Origin: Hoeflea_A sp963921345
GTDB lineage: Bacteria > Pseudomonadota > Alphaproteobacteria > Rhizobiales > Rhizobiaceae
Direction: 5' to 3'
DNA length: 64,000 nt
NCBI GenBank assembly: GCA_963921345.3
Contig: CAWUFE020000001.1
Location: 620,001 to 684,000, forward strand
The position numbers were made by a program, and so were the translations under genes. The first letter of the stretch is position 1. The number at the start of each line of letters is the position of its first letter. This document shows positions 9,080 to 18,192 of this stretch, in pieces. Below the pieces are notes generated by a model. That model saw only the letters and a list, made by a program, of their open reading frames with translations, had not been told where the DNA came from and did not search any database.

Positions 9080-9738
9080 TGGGCGCGCTGTTCGTCCGCG
9101 ACGCACGGCTGGCGATGCGCGCCGGCGGCGGGGCACTGATCGGCGTGCTGTTCTTTCTCGCCGTCGTCGCCGTCGTGCCGTTCGGCGTCGGTCCCGATCT
9201 CAACCTGCTGGCCCGCATCGGGCCGGCGATCCTGTGGATCGGCGCGCTGCTCGCCGCGCTGCTCGGCCTCGACCGGCTGTTTCAGGCGGATCGCGACGAC
9301 GGTTCGCTCGACGTCATGCTGATGCAGGAGACGCCGCTGTTCCTGACAGTGCTGGTCAAATGCGCCGCCCACTGGACGGCGACCAGCGTGCCGCTGATCG
9401 TTGTGTCGCCGCTGCTCGGCCTGTTCATGAACATCGAAGGCGTCGCCATGGCGGCCGTGGCGGCGACGCTCTTTGTCGGCACCCCCGCCATCACTTTCAT
9501 CGGCGCAGTCGGCGCCGCCGTCTCGGTGTCGCTGCCGCGCGGCGGCCTGCTGGTCTCGGTGCTGGTGCTGCCGCTGTCGATCCCCGTGCTGATCTTCGGC
9601 GTCAGCGCCGTCGCCGGCGCCGTCGAAGACCCGGCTCCCTTCCTGCCGCCTTTCCTGATCCTGTGCGCCCTGACCCTGTTCTTCTCGGTGCTCGGGCCGC
9701 TCGCTGCCAGCGCCGCGCTGCGGGCGTCGACGGACTAA
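9079..9738 (+). CDS. ccmB: Heme exporter protein CcmB
   Basis: Six-helix inner-membrane partner of CcmA, 219 aa. It contains LLALFLGLD-like (LLAALLGLDRLF) and GxLxVSVLVLPLxIPVLIFG segments typical of CcmB. It starts at ATG 9079 inside the ccmA stop. In most relatives ccmC follows directly; here the next gene is an opposite-strand TetR regulator whose stop codon shares bases with the ccmB stop, and ccmC appears only at 61039. Confidence 0.94.
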   Translation: MGALFVRDARLAMRAGGGALIGVLFFLAVVAVVPFGVGPDLNLLARIGPAILWIGALLAALLGLDRLFQADRDDGSLDVMLMQETPLFLTVLVKCAAHWTATSVPLIVVSPLLGLFMNIEGVAMAAVAATLFVGTPAITFIGAVGAAVSVSLPRGGLLVSVLVLPLSIPVLIFGVSAVAGAVEDPAPFLPPFLILCALTLFFSVLGPLAASAALRASTD

Positions 9739-10301
9739 GAGGGATCGGGACAGACCCGGCGCACCAAATCCTCGATCCAACTATCGTCGATCTCGGCATA
9801 GGGGATGAGCATCCGGTAGTAGAAGGCTCCGAACAGCAGGTCGAGCAGGGTATCGCCCTCCTGGCGGGAGAGGCCGGCGGCCTGGATGGCCTTGTGTCCC
9901 TCCTCGCGGCGCGGCCGGATCCAGTTCTCCCAGAAGGCATTTGCGAGATCGGGATCCGACTGGGCCGCGCCGATGAGATGGCGCAGTAAATCGCGGCGCG
10001 GCGGGTCGAGCGCGCGAGCGAGGTCGCCGAGAGCGTTTTTGAGGGTGTCGCTCAGGGTTTCGCCCTCGCGATAGGCGATGAGCGGCTGGATATCGCTCAG
10101 GAAGGCATCCATCACAACGGCCGCGGCATTCGGCCAGCGCCGGTAGATCGTTGTCTTGGCAACGCCCGATGCGACCGCGATTCCTTCCACGGTAACCCGT
10201 TCGGGCCCGAGTTCGCGGGCAAGGCGCAACGCGGTTGCCTGGACCGCTCCCGTTGCAGCGTTGCTCCTCTTGCGTCCGCGGCGCGGCAGACCGTCGTCCA
10301 T
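9735..10301 (-). CDS. TetR/AcrR family transcriptional regulator
   Basis: 188-aa regulator. The N-terminal HTH includes VTVEGIAVASGVAKTTIYRR (residues ~36-55). An all-helical ligand domain follows, with a DPPRRDLLRHLIG segment typical of the TetR C-terminal subfamily near residues 95-110. It is divergent from the molybdenum hydroxylase genes with a 151-bp shared upstream region, so local control of that operon is the simplest reading. Its stop overlaps the ccmB stop tail to tail, marking the left edge of the accessory segment. Confidence 0.85.
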   Translation of the reverse strand: MDDGLPRRGRKRSNAATGAVQATALRLARELGPERVTVEGIAVASGVAKTTIYRRWPNAAAVVMDAFLSDIQPLIAYREGETLSDTLKNALGDLARALDPPRRDLLRHLIGAAQSDPDLANAFWENWIRPRREEGHKAIQAAGLSRQEGDTLLDLLFGAFYYRMLIPYAEIDDSWIEDLVRRVCPDPS

Positions 10302-10386
10302 TTCGCTTCATCGCCTCGCAGTGTTCGTGACCGTCGACGCCGGCTCATGGATAGCAGCATTGCGGCAGGGGTGCGACAATCATCTA

Positions 10387-10419
10387 TTGACAACGCTACG
10401 TATCGTATCGAAATATATA
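10387..10419 (+). promoter_or_regulatory. Candidate promoter and TetR operator upstream of molybdenum hydroxylase
   Basis: A consensus -35 hexamer TTGACA (10387-10392) is followed 18 bases later by an AT-rich AAATATATA stretch that can serve as -10. The spacer contains a short inverted repeat TACG-TAT-CGTA (10397-10407), well placed for a TetR dimer to block RNA polymerase. Confidence 0.4.
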
Positions 10420-10452
10420 CAGCACCTTGGAACGAAAGGGAGTGAAAGCGAC

Positions 10453-12567
10453 ATGATCGGTCTGTCGGTTGTGAAATGGGATGCCTTGGACAAGGCCTGC
10501 GGACGTTTCGAGTTTCCGTCGGATTGGTCGATGGACGGCATGCTGCACGTGAAAGTGCTTCGCGCCGGTCGTCCGCACGCCCGTATTTTGCGCATCGATA
10601 CGGACAAGGCGCGAGCGATTGCCGGCGTTGTTTGCGTTCTCACCCATCGCGATATTCCGGGCCTCAACGGTTTCGGCCTCATCGGACCCGATCAGCCGGT
10701 GTTGTGTTTCGACCGGGTGCGCTTTTCCGGCGATGCCGTTGCGGTGGTTGCCGCCGAAACGGAAGCGGTGGCCTGCGCGGCGGTCCGGTCCATCGAGGTC
10801 GACTATGAGGATATTCCGGCCCTGCTCGAACCGGTCCGCGCCCTCGATCCCGATGTCCCGCAGCTCCATGAGGCCGGCAATCTCTGCCACGAAACGCGTT
10901 TCGGCTTCGGTGATGTCGACCGTGCGTTGGCTGGATCGCGTCACGTCGTGCGGATTGCCTACGCCACTGGCCGCCAGGAACATGCCTATCTTGAACCCGA
11001 AGCCGGAATCTCCTTCATCGATGAGCGGCGGCGGATCGCGGTCGTTTGCGGCGGGCAAAACCCCTTCGCCGACCGTCGCCAACTGGCCGCCACTCTGGCG
11101 TTGCCTGAGGAACAGATCTGGGTGAGCCATCCACCGATGGGCGGCGCGTTCGGCGGCAAGGAGGATTTGAACGTGCAGGCCCCGCTGGCTCTGGTCACCC
11201 ACATCACGCGTCGGCCGGCGCGGATGATCTACGACAGGGACGAAAGCATTGGCTTTTCGGTCAAGCGCCACCGGTTCGAGGTTACCGTCGAAGTCGGCGC
11301 CGATGCGGAAGGCCGGTTGACGGGTTTTCGCGCCGACATGCTTGCCGACACGGGCGCCTATCGGACGCTTGGTCCGGGCGTGATGACCCTCGCGGCGGAG
11401 CACGTTTCGGGCCCCTACCGCTTTGCCGCCTCCGATATTCGCGGACGTGTGGTTCATACCAATTCCGGCAACGCATCGGCCTTTCGCGGATTTGGAAATC
11501 CGCAGGCGATCCTCGGCATCGAGCAGGCGATGGACGAACTTGCCGACAGGCTGGGCATGGACGGAATTGAATTCCGCTGCAGGAACCTGCTGCGCGCCGG
11601 CGACCGCGCCGCAGCAGGACACATCCTGACGGGCGAAGTCACGCTCGCCGCTCTGGCTGACAGGGCTCGCGACAGCGATTTGCTGAGACCACCGGAGGTG
11701 TCGGGCCCAATCCGGCGGGCGACCGGACTGGCCTTCGTGTGGCAGGGGTTCGGGCTCGGATCGGGAGCCGAACCGGGTTCGACCGTCCGCCTCACCAGGG
11801 ACGAACACGGAGACTTTACCCTCGACCTGTCACAGCCCGACCTCGGCCAGGGAAACCTGACGGCTTTCCTGCAGATTGCCGCCGATGCGCTCGGCTGCGA
11901 GATGAAGGCGGTGCGCCTGTCCCAAGGCACGACGGACAACGCCAATTCCTGGTCCACAAACGCGTCGCGATCGCTGGCCGTCACCGGTCCCGCGGTGCGC
12001 CTGGCGGCCGAGCGGGTGCTAGCCCGGATCGAAGCCGGCGAGAACGGCCTTATCGAAGAGACGGCGCATTTCGGACCGCAATTCCAGGAACAGCTGGAAA
12101 TCGGCGCGCCGCATCTCGGATATGCCTATGGAATCCAGTTGGTTCGCCTTGCCGTCGATACGGTGACCGGTGAAGCCACCGTCGGGGAGGCCGAGACTTA
12201 TCTTGATCCGGGCACCGTCATCAATCCCGACGGAGTGACGGGACAGATCGAGGGCGGATTCGCCCAGGGTCTGGGCTTCGCGCTCAGCGAAGACCTGTTT
12301 CTTCAAGGCGGCCGCGTCTGCAACGACCGGTTTTCCAGCTACATTGTTCCGACGATCCGCGATGTGCCGTCGAAGCTGCGGACGGTGCTCGTCGGGACTC
12401 CAGAAGCGGGCAATCCGCTGGGCGTTCGCGGCGTTGCCGAAATCGGACTGACTCCCGTAGCGCCGGCGATAGCCAACGCGCTGAAGCACATCACCGGCAG
12501 ACGATTTCCTGACTTTCCGATTCTCCCGGAAGCCATTGTCGACACCGTTCAGGAGGAACCGCAATGA
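10453..12567 (+). CDS. Molybdenum hydroxylase large (molybdopterin-binding) subunit, xanthine dehydrogenase family
   Basis: 704-aa catalytic subunit that hydroxylates aldehydes or N-heteroaromatics using Mo-cofactor and water. The a/b hammerhead domain spans residues ~20-130. Mo-cofactor motifs include GGAFGGKED and QPDLGQGN, and the C-terminal GVRGVAEIG carries the expected catalytic Glu (usually GVRGVGE). The frame is open from 10156, but ATG 10453 with an AAGGGAG ribosome site gives the family N-terminus. It overlaps the small subunit by ATGA. The substrate is unknown; nicotinate- or purine-like substrates are possible. Confidence 0.88.
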   Translation: MIGLSVVKWDALDKACGRFEFPSDWSMDGMLHVKVLRAGRPHARILRIDTDKARAIAGVVCVLTHRDIPGLNGFGLIGPDQPVLCFDRVRFSGDAVAVVAAETEAVACAAVRSIEVDYEDIPALLEPVRALDPDVPQLHEAGNLCHETRFGFGDVDRALAGSRHVVRIAYATGRQEHAYLEPEAGISFIDERRRIAVVCGGQNPFADRRQLAATLALPEEQIWVSHPPMGGAFGGKEDLNVQAPLALVTHITRRPARMIYDRDESIGFSVKRHRFEVTVEVGADAEGRLTGFRADMLADTGAYRTLGPGVMTLAAEHVSGPYRFAASDIRGRVVHTNSGNASAFRGFGNPQAILGIEQAMDELADRLGMDGIEFRCRNLLRAGDRAAAGHILTGEVTLAALADRARDSDLLRPPEVSGPIRRATGLAFVWQGFGLGSGAEPGSTVRLTRDEHGDFTLDLSQPDLGQGNLTAFLQIAADALGCEMKAVRLSQGTTDNANSWSTNASRSLAVTGPAVRLAAERVLARIEAGENGLIEETAHFGPQFQEQLEIGAPHLGYAYGIQLVRLAVDTVTGEATVGEAETYLDPGTVINPDGVTGQIEGGFAQGLGFALSEDLFLQGGRVCNDRFSSYIVPTIRDVPSKLRTVLVGTPEAGNPLGVRGVAEIGLTPVAPAIANALKHITGRRFPDFPILPEAIVDTVQEEPQ

Positions 12568-13883
12568 CCGTGTTGAGCATCAATGGCAGACGCCGCCTTA
12601 TAGCCGACGCCGACCAACGAACCCTGCTTGATGTGCTGCGCGACGATCTGCAGTTGAAGGGCGCGAAACCGGGTTGCATGGAAGGCGAATGCGGTGCCTG
12701 CACGGTTCTGGTCGACGGACAGGCAGTCTGTTCCTGCCTGCAGCTGGCTGCCTGTGTCGCTGGTCGCGAGGTACTCACCGTCGAAGGTTTCTGCCAAACG
12801 GCGCAGGGTGTCGAAATCACCGCGGCTCTGGCATCGGCAGGTGCCGTGCAATGCGGTTATTGCACTCCCGGCATTGTGATGGCTGCCGCAGGCCATTTCG
12901 ACTCGCAGCGGCGGGGCGACCTGGAAGCGGCGCTGGAGGGCAATCTCTGCCGGTGCACCGGATATTCGAAGATCCGCCAGGCACTGGCGCCGCTCGCTCC
13001 AGATGCCGTCCCGGCGACCCCTCACCGGCCCGGCGACCTGACCCTCGAGACAGCTGTTACGGCGTTGGCCAAGGACCCTTGTCTGATACCGATCGCCGGC
13101 GGAACGGATCTGCTGGTCCGCTGCGAACACGACCTTGGCGGCAAGCGGTTTTTCGATCTGACGTGCATCGGCGATCCGGCGATGACCGAAATCCGCGAAA
13201 CGGCGGGCGGTCTTTACGTCGGTGCGCTGGTGACCTGGTCGGAGATCATGACGGATGCAAAGGTTGCCGCGCACGCGCCAATCCTCGCGCAGGTCGCGCG
13301 CACGATCGGTGGCGCACAGATTCGCAATGCCGGAACAATTGGCGGCAATCTGGCGACGGCCTCCCCCGCGGGTGACGGCCTGCCGGCGCTGAGCGCACTT
13401 GGTGCGACCGTCGTTATCGCTGGCGTCAGGGGGCGTCGAATGCTGCCTGTGGATCGGTTCCTCCTGGGCGCCGGGGAGACGGCACTTGAAGCAGGTGAGG
13501 TGATTGTCAGTGTCTGGATGCGGCGTGCAGGCCCGAATACGGTGCAGCATTTCAGAAAGGTCGGGCCGCGTCGCGCGCAGGCGATCTCCAAGGTTTCACT
13601 GGCCGTTGTCGGCGAGCGAGGGACCATTGCCCCGCGCGATCTCAGCATGGCGTTCGGCGCCGTCGGGCCGGTTCCCATGCCGTGCCCGCAAACCGTGGAA
13701 CTGCTGGTTTCCGAACCGATGACGCCAAAGCTTCGCGAACGTGTCGAGGTGACCGTCAAATGTGAGATCGCTCCGATCGACGACCACCGTTCCACCAGGA
13801 ATTATCGGAGCAAGGTAGCAGCCGGTCTGTTGATGGAGGCTCTCGGCATTTTGCAGGGCGTCGATTTGATCAGCCCGAGATGA
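12564..13883 (+). CDS. Fused [2Fe-2S] / FAD subunit of molybdenum hydroxylase
   Basis: 439-aa electron-transfer subunit. Residues ~1-80 are a plant-type ferredoxin domain (cysteines in GCMEGECGACTVL and AVCSC), and ~85-155 are the second [2Fe-2S] domain (QCGYCTPGIV, NLCRCTGYSKI). Residues ~165-435 are an FAD-binding domain with IAGGTDLLVR and AGTIGGNLATASPAGD. In many homologues these are two separate polypeptides; here they are one, with the FAD part at the C-terminus. It is coupled to the Mo subunit by a four-base overlap, so the enzyme is a two-gene version. Confidence 0.88.
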   Translation: MTVLSINGRRRLIADADQRTLLDVLRDDLQLKGAKPGCMEGECGACTVLVDGQAVCSCLQLAACVAGREVLTVEGFCQTAQGVEITAALASAGAVQCGYCTPGIVMAAAGHFDSQRRGDLEAALEGNLCRCTGYSKIRQALAPLAPDAVPATPHRPGDLTLETAVTALAKDPCLIPIAGGTDLLVRCEHDLGGKRFFDLTCIGDPAMTEIRETAGGLYVGALVTWSEIMTDAKVAAHAPILAQVARTIGGAQIRNAGTIGGNLATASPAGDGLPALSALGATVVIAGVRGRRMLPVDRFLLGAGETALEAGEVIVSVWMRRAGPNTVQHFRKVGPRRAQAISKVSLAVVGERGTIAPRDLSMAFGAVGPVPMPCPQTVELLVSEPMTPKLRERVEVTVKCEIAPIDDHRSTRNYRSKVAAGLLMEALGILQGVDLISPR

Positions 13884-13974
13884 GACGGCCGACTTGAAAC
13901 GGCGCCGGAAGAACTTGCGGACTAGCGGATGAAATGAAATGCTCGTGGTCCCGTTCATCGCGTGAGACCTTTCC

Positions 13975-14586
13975 ATGAGCCTCGAATACCTGCTGACTTC
14001 GCTGATCGTCGTTCTGCTGCCGGGCACCGGCGTCATCTACACGCTGGCCTGGGGACTGGGGCGCGGCGCCAGAGCGGCGTCATGGGCCGCTCTCGGCTGC
14101 ACCTTCGGCATCGTGCCGCATATCGTCGCCAGTATCGTCGGTCTGGCGGCGCTTCTGCATGCCAGCGCGCTGGCTTTCCAGATCGTCAAATATCTGGGTG
14201 TCGCCTACCTGCTCTACATGGCCTGGAGCGTGCTGCGGCAGTCGGGGCCGCTGCAGGTGACAGAGGAGCGGTCCGAGCCGGCGGCGTTGCGCATCGTCGT
14301 CAACGGTTTCCTGCTCAACATCCTCAATCCCAAACTGTCGCTGTTCTTCCTGGCCTTCCTGCCGCAATTCGTGCCGGCGTCCGCCGTCAATCCGACCGTC
14401 GACATGCTGGTGCTGGCGCTGGTCTTCATGGCTCTCACATTTGTCGTGTTCGTCGGCTATGGGCTGTTTGCTGCGGCGACACGGTCCTATCTCGCAGCGA
14501 AACCGCAGGCCATGACCTGGCTGCGGCGCAGTTTCGCCGGGGCGTTCGGGCTTCTCGGTCTGCGGCTGGCGCTGGCGGATCGTTAG
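13975..14586 (+). CDS. LysE/RhtB family amino-acid exporter
   Basis: 203-aa membrane protein with about six hydrophobic segments. The N-terminal PGTGVIYTLAWGLGRG matches the PGP/PG loop of RhtB exporters, and NGFLLNILNPKLSLFFLAFL is the family's conserved central motif. It lies 91 bp after the molybdenum hydroxylase operon and 43 bp before an EthD-like gene. A substrate such as homoserine, threonine or a related metabolite cannot be chosen from sequence. Confidence 0.85.
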   Translation: MSLEYLLTSLIVVLLPGTGVIYTLAWGLGRGARAASWAALGCTFGIVPHIVASIVGLAALLHASALAFQIVKYLGVAYLLYMAWSVLRQSGPLQVTEERSEPAALRIVVNGFLLNILNPKLSLFFLAFLPQFVPASAVNPTVDMLVLALVFMALTFVVFVGYGLFAAATRSYLAAKPQAMTWLRRSFAGAFGLLGLRLALADR

Positions 14587-14629
14587 TCGGAAACACTCAG
14601 CGGATCATCAATACCCAACGGAGTCTCAC

Positions 14630-14938
14630 ATGAGTTTTTCACTGCAGGTCCTTTACCCGACCGAGAACGGCACCACCTTCGATCACGACTATTACCTGTC
14701 CACACACATGGAAATCGTCAGCGAGTGCATCGGGCAGTATCTCCAAAACACCGTGATTACGAAGGGGATTGCCGGAGGACCCGATACGCCTGCCGGCTAC
14801 CATGCGATCGCAACGATGGTTTTCGCCGATCAGGCGGCGCTGGACGCAGCGCTGGCCGCATCCGGACCGGCCGTGCAGGATATTCCGAAATTCTACAGCG
14901 GTGAGCCGCAGATGCTTATCGGCGAGGTTGCCGGCTGA
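14630..14938 (+). CDS. EthD-domain protein
   Basis: 102-aa dimeric alpha-beta barrel protein. Features are the N-terminal VLYPTENGTTFDHDYYLSTH segment (Y and H as in EthD) and the C-terminal IPKFYSGEPQMLIGEV. EthD proteins accompany oxidative catabolic genes, although the biochemical role of most is undefined. It starts with its own ATG after a short gap behind the LysE-type exporter. Confidence 0.75.
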   Translation: MSFSLQVLYPTENGTTFDHDYYLSTHMEIVSECIGQYLQNTVITKGIAGGPDTPAGYHAIATMVFADQAALDAALAASGPAVQDIPKFYSGEPQMLIGEVAG

Positions 14939-14983
14939 CTCCGGTATTCGGGCGACGACCCTCGCGGATCATTGAGCGCCGAC

Positions 14984-15463
14984 CTATTCGCGGCACGTGA
15001 TGTCGAAGTGATAGGCCGGGCGTTCGCCCGATGCGATTTCGAGCGTGCCGTAGGCGCCGCGATAGGTACCGGTTCCGCCGAGGATCGCCACATCCAGTGC
15101 CGGGGTGAACTGGCTGGTCTCGTTGTCCCTGGCATAGAGCGCGCCCGTCACCAGTGTGCTGCCATTGATGCGGATGCGCCAGTCGCCCATAACGGCGTGC
15201 TTTTTGTCGTCGCTGACACGCAAGATGACGGTTTCGCCGATCAGGGATCCGACCCGTTTGCCGTCGCTGTCCTCCAGAACCCGCTCGGCGATGCGAAAAT
15301 CGCCGATAGACGTGCCGGGCGTTCCGAGATCGACGATATCGACAGTCTTGTAGCCGCCGGTCAGCGTGAATTGTCCGCAAGGTGCATCGGCCGCCTTGGC
15401 GACCGGCGCCACCAGCAGCATCGAAACCCCTGCCATGCCAAGTGCCGTGACGATCCGCTGCAT
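14984..15463 (-). CDS. Secreted allene-oxide-cyclase-like barrel protein
   Basis: 159 aa. A cleavable signal peptide is evident (MQRIVTALGMAGVSMLLVAP, cleavage about AKA-AD), followed by an eight-strand-type domain with GTSIGDFRIAERVLEDSDG and ILGGTGTYRGAYGTLEI. This pattern is typical of bacterial proteins in the allene oxide cyclase/dirigent barrel group. It probably acts in the periplasm or outside. It is convergent with the EthD gene and has no evident operon partner. Function unknown. Confidence 0.65.
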   Translation of the reverse strand: MQRIVTALGMAGVSMLLVAPVAKAADAPCGQFTLTGGYKTVDIVDLGTPGTSIGDFRIAERVLEDSDGKRVGSLIGETVILRVSDDKKHAVMGDWRIRINGSTLVTGALYARDNETSQFTPALDVAILGGTGTYRGAYGTLEIASGERPAYHFDITCRE

Positions 15464-15568
15464 TGATTGCCTCCTCCTGGTCGCCGCCTGATTCCGTCGA
15501 CAGTAGGCAGAGCGCGCGGATCATCCAAGCGCTTCATCCAGGCCCATGGAGACAGGGTAAAGAGAAGG

Positions 15569-16498
15569 TTACGAAGCGGTGGAACCGTCGGAATCGATTG
15601 CGCAGCACCTGGTTTCAGCGACGATCCAGTCGCGGAAGGCTTGAACGGCCGGCCGCATGGCGCTGCCCTGCCGGATGGTCAGGCAATAGGGCTGCCTCAA
15701 AGGCAGGGACAGCGAAAGCGGGCGGACGAGCCTGCCCTCTTCGAGCGCCCTGGCGATGAAGATGCCTTGGCCGAGTGCGACGCCGAGGCCGTTGACCGCG
15801 AGTTCAATCGCCGCCATCGAGGCGTTGGCGACGATGCCGCGCTCGATTGTCCGGCCGGTTTGCACAGCGGCGGCCTCGAAATAGCTCCCCCAGGTCGGGA
15901 AGATCGCCGCGGCCGGGCCCCAGTCCGTGTGAATCAGCGGCCTGTCGGCGAGATCTGCGGCGGCGCTTATCGGGCCGTGGCGGGCCAGGAATTCAGGCGA
16001 GCAGACCGGGTAGGCTCGGTCCGTCATGATGGTCTCGGCGCTGTGGGTGAGATAGTGGAACGGCCCGTAGGTGAGCCGGATATCGATGCGGTCGCGGTCG
16101 AAGGCGACCGGGTCTTCGTCGCCCCGCAGCGAAATGTCCATCGGGCCCTGTCGGTCGAGAAACGCCGGCAGTCGCGACGGCAGCCAGCCGGTCGCCATCG
16201 ACGGCGGCACAGACACTGTCAGGCGGGTCCGTCGCGGAGACCCGCTCAGCAGCTGCGCCACGCCGGTGATCTCCTCGAAAGCCGCGGTGAGCCTGGGAAG
16301 CACCTCCAGCCCGGCCTCGGTCAGGGCGATGCCGCGGTTGGCACGGCGAAACAGCTGTCGGCCGAGCTGCTGTTCCAGGCCGCGCACGAGCTGGCTGACG
16401 GCGGCGGGGGTGACGGCGAGTTCCCCGGCCGCGGCGGCGAAACTGCCGGTCCGGGCGGCCGCCTCGAAAGCCTGAAGGCTGCGCAGCGAAGGTGTCAT
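15569..16498 (-). CDS. LysR family transcriptional regulator (GcvA-like)
   Basis: 309 aa. The winged HTH is in residues 1-65 (LRSLQAFEAAARTGSFAAAA and PAAVSQLVRGLEQQLG), and a periplasmic-binding-type effector domain spans ~90-295, as in the GcvA/AmpR subgroup. It is divergent from the desaturase gene with a 100-bp AT-rich gap, so it likely controls that gene and itself. Confidence 0.87.
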   Translation of the reverse strand: MTPSLRSLQAFEAAARTGSFAAAAGELAVTPAAVSQLVRGLEQQLGRQLFRRANRGIALTEAGLEVLPRLTAAFEEITGVAQLLSGSPRRTRLTVSVPPSMATGWLPSRLPAFLDRQGPMDISLRGDEDPVAFDRDRIDIRLTYGPFHYLTHSAETIMTDRAYPVCSPEFLARHGPISAAADLADRPLIHTDWGPAAAIFPTWGSYFEAAAVQTGRTIERGIVANASMAAIELAVNGLGVALGQGIFIARALEEGRLVRPLSLSLPLRQPYCLTIRQGSAMRPAVQAFRDWIVAETRCCAIDSDGSTAS

Positions 16499-16598
16499 GC
16501 GGAACCAATAGACAAGTTTTTCTTTTCAATCGAACAAAAAACGTCGTTATTCAGCAAATTTTCTTTGGCTTAGATTGCGCTTTCGAAAGGGAACCGGA
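16499..16598. promoter_or_regulatory. AT-rich divergent promoter region, LysR regulator / desaturase
   Basis: This 100-bp gap is far more AT-rich than the coding DNA on either side (runs of A and T at 16513-16570) and separates two divergent starts. GAAAGGGA at 16585-16592 is the ribosome site for the desaturase. No convincing T-N11-A palindrome stands out. Confidence 0.4.
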
Positions 16599-17492
16599 AT
16601 GGACCACAGGGAATTTCTGAAAACGCTCCCGCTGGAAGAGCGCCAGCGGCTCAACGCCAAGTCGGATGCCGTCGGACTTGTCCATCTCGCGGCGCATTGG
16701 GGCCTGATCGCAAGCATTGGTTCACTGATTGCCCTGCGGGTTTCGGGATGGCCGGTGCTGATGCCGGTTCAGGGCATCCTGATCGTCTTTCTGTTCACGC
16801 TGCTGCACGAGACATGCCATATGACGCCGTTCGAAACGGCCCGCCTCAACACCATTGCGGGCCGGGTTTGCGGTTTCCTGCTGTTCCTGCCGCCCACCTG
16901 GTTCCGCTATTTTCACTTTGCCCATCACCGCCATACCCAGAATCCGGAACTCGATCCGGAATTGGCCGAGCCAAAACCGGAGACCTGGGCCGGTTATGCG
17001 CTGCATGTCTCGGGAATTCCGGTGCTGTTCGGTCACGGCAAGACGCTGATCCGCAACGCATTCGGCCGATGCGACGATGCCTTCGTGCCGAAACAGCGGC
17101 TCCGGACCATCCGGACGGAAGCACAGGTCATGCTCGGCCTTTACGCGGGCGTTGCGGCAGCCGGTTTCGCGTGGAACCTCGTGGAGATCCTCACCGTCTG
17201 GATCGTGCCACTGTTGCTGGGACAGCCGTTCCTGCGGCTTTATCTGCTGGCCGAGCACGGCCGCTGTCCGCGGGTGGCGAACATGTTCGAGAACACGCGG
17301 ACGACCTTCACCAACAGGATGGTGCGCAAGCTCGCCTGGAACATGCCCTATCACGCCGAACATCACGCCTGTCCAACCGTGCCGTTCCACCGCCTGCCGG
17401 ACCTGCACCGGCTGGTGCAGCCGCATCTGCGCGAGACCGAGGACGGCTACGCGCGGTTTCACCGCAAATTCGTGTCGGAATTCCCGCAGTAG
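16599..17492 (+). CDS. Membrane fatty acid desaturase / hydroxylase family protein
   Basis: 297-aa integral membrane di-iron enzyme. Histidine boxes are HETCH (residues ~70-74), HFAHHRH (~105-111) and HAEHH near 247-251, separated by hydrophobic pairs of helices. These motifs define the desaturase/carotene hydroxylase superfamily. An ATG eight codons upstream of the chosen start is possible, but ATG 16599 follows a GAAAGGGA ribosome site. The substrate (fatty acid, alkane or carotenoid) is not evident. Confidence 0.8.
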   Translation: MDHREFLKTLPLEERQRLNAKSDAVGLVHLAAHWGLIASIGSLIALRVSGWPVLMPVQGILIVFLFTLLHETCHMTPFETARLNTIAGRVCGFLLFLPPTWFRYFHFAHHRHTQNPELDPELAEPKPETWAGYALHVSGIPVLFGHGKTLIRNAFGRCDDAFVPKQRLRTIRTEAQVMLGLYAGVAAAGFAWNLVEILTVWIVPLLLGQPFLRLYLLAEHGRCPRVANMFENTRTTFTNRMVRKLAWNMPYHAEHHACPTVPFHRLPDLHRLVQPHLRETEDGYARFHRKFVSEFPQ

Positions 17493-17507
17493 AAAGCGGT
17501 CGCGCGG

Positions 17508-18191
17508 CTATTCCCAGTCGACGCTGCCGGCGGCGGCCAGCAGATGCGAACGCATGACGCTGGCGGCCCAGTCGGGGGCGCGGGCGCGCAGCGCCTCGAC
17601 CATCTCGCGGTGATGCAGCGAGCTGCGCTTCAGGTCGCGTTCGGAGTACATCTTGTAGGTACGGAAGCGGAGCGCCATGTCGATGGTCATGGAAATCAGC
17701 CGCGCCAGGCGCTCGGACTGCGCGGCTTCGATGATCAGCTTGTGGAAGCGTTCGTTGGCGTCCGCCAGGACCTTGAAATCCTCGTCGCTCTGCGGCGGGG
17801 TGCGGTCGATCATGATCTCCGACAGACGGCCCAGTTCCTCGATCTGCTCGTCGGTGGCGAGGCTTGCGGCGCGTTCGATGGCGTAGGATTCGAGCATTGC
17901 CCGGATGGTGAAGACCTGGTCGATCTCGTCGCGGGTCCATTCGGCGACGCGAAAACCGCGGCCGCTGCCGGCGGCGATCAGCCCCTCCATTTCAAGCCGC
18001 CGCAGGGCGTCGCGGATCGGCGTGCGGCTGATGCCGAAACGCTCCGACAGCATCTGTTCCGTCAGGCGCTGGCCGCCGGCGAACTCGCCCGAGGCGATGG
18101 CCTGGCGCAGCGCGTCATAGGCGTGCTCGCTTGCCGATTTGCCGGCCGACGGCGCGCTGTCCGTTTGTGCGTCTTCAGTCAAGCCTGCCAT
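17508..18191 (-). CDS. GntR family regulator, FadR/FCD subgroup
   Basis: 227 aa. The winged HTH includes LTEQMLSERFGISRTPIRDA (residues ~42-61), followed by an all-helical FCD ligand domain with conserved D and H residues (FTIRAMLESYAIE; HHREMVEAL). It starts one base after the HMG-CoA-lyase-like stop, so the two are cotranscribed. Two TTGTATACCG sites in the divergent promoter upstream are the likely operators, which would let it control both the lyase and the 19.2-29.7 kb operon. Confidence 0.86.
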   Translation of the reverse strand: MAGLTEDAQTDSAPSAGKSASEHAYDALRQAIASGEFAGGQRLTEQMLSERFGISRTPIRDALRRLEMEGLIAAGSGRGFRVAEWTRDEIDQVFTIRAMLESYAIERAASLATDEQIEELGRLSEIMIDRTPPQSDEDFKVLADANERFHKLIIEAAQSERLARLISMTIDMALRFRTYKMYSERDLKRSSLHHREMVEALRARAPDWAASVMRSHLLAAAGSVDWE

Positions 18192-18192
18192 G

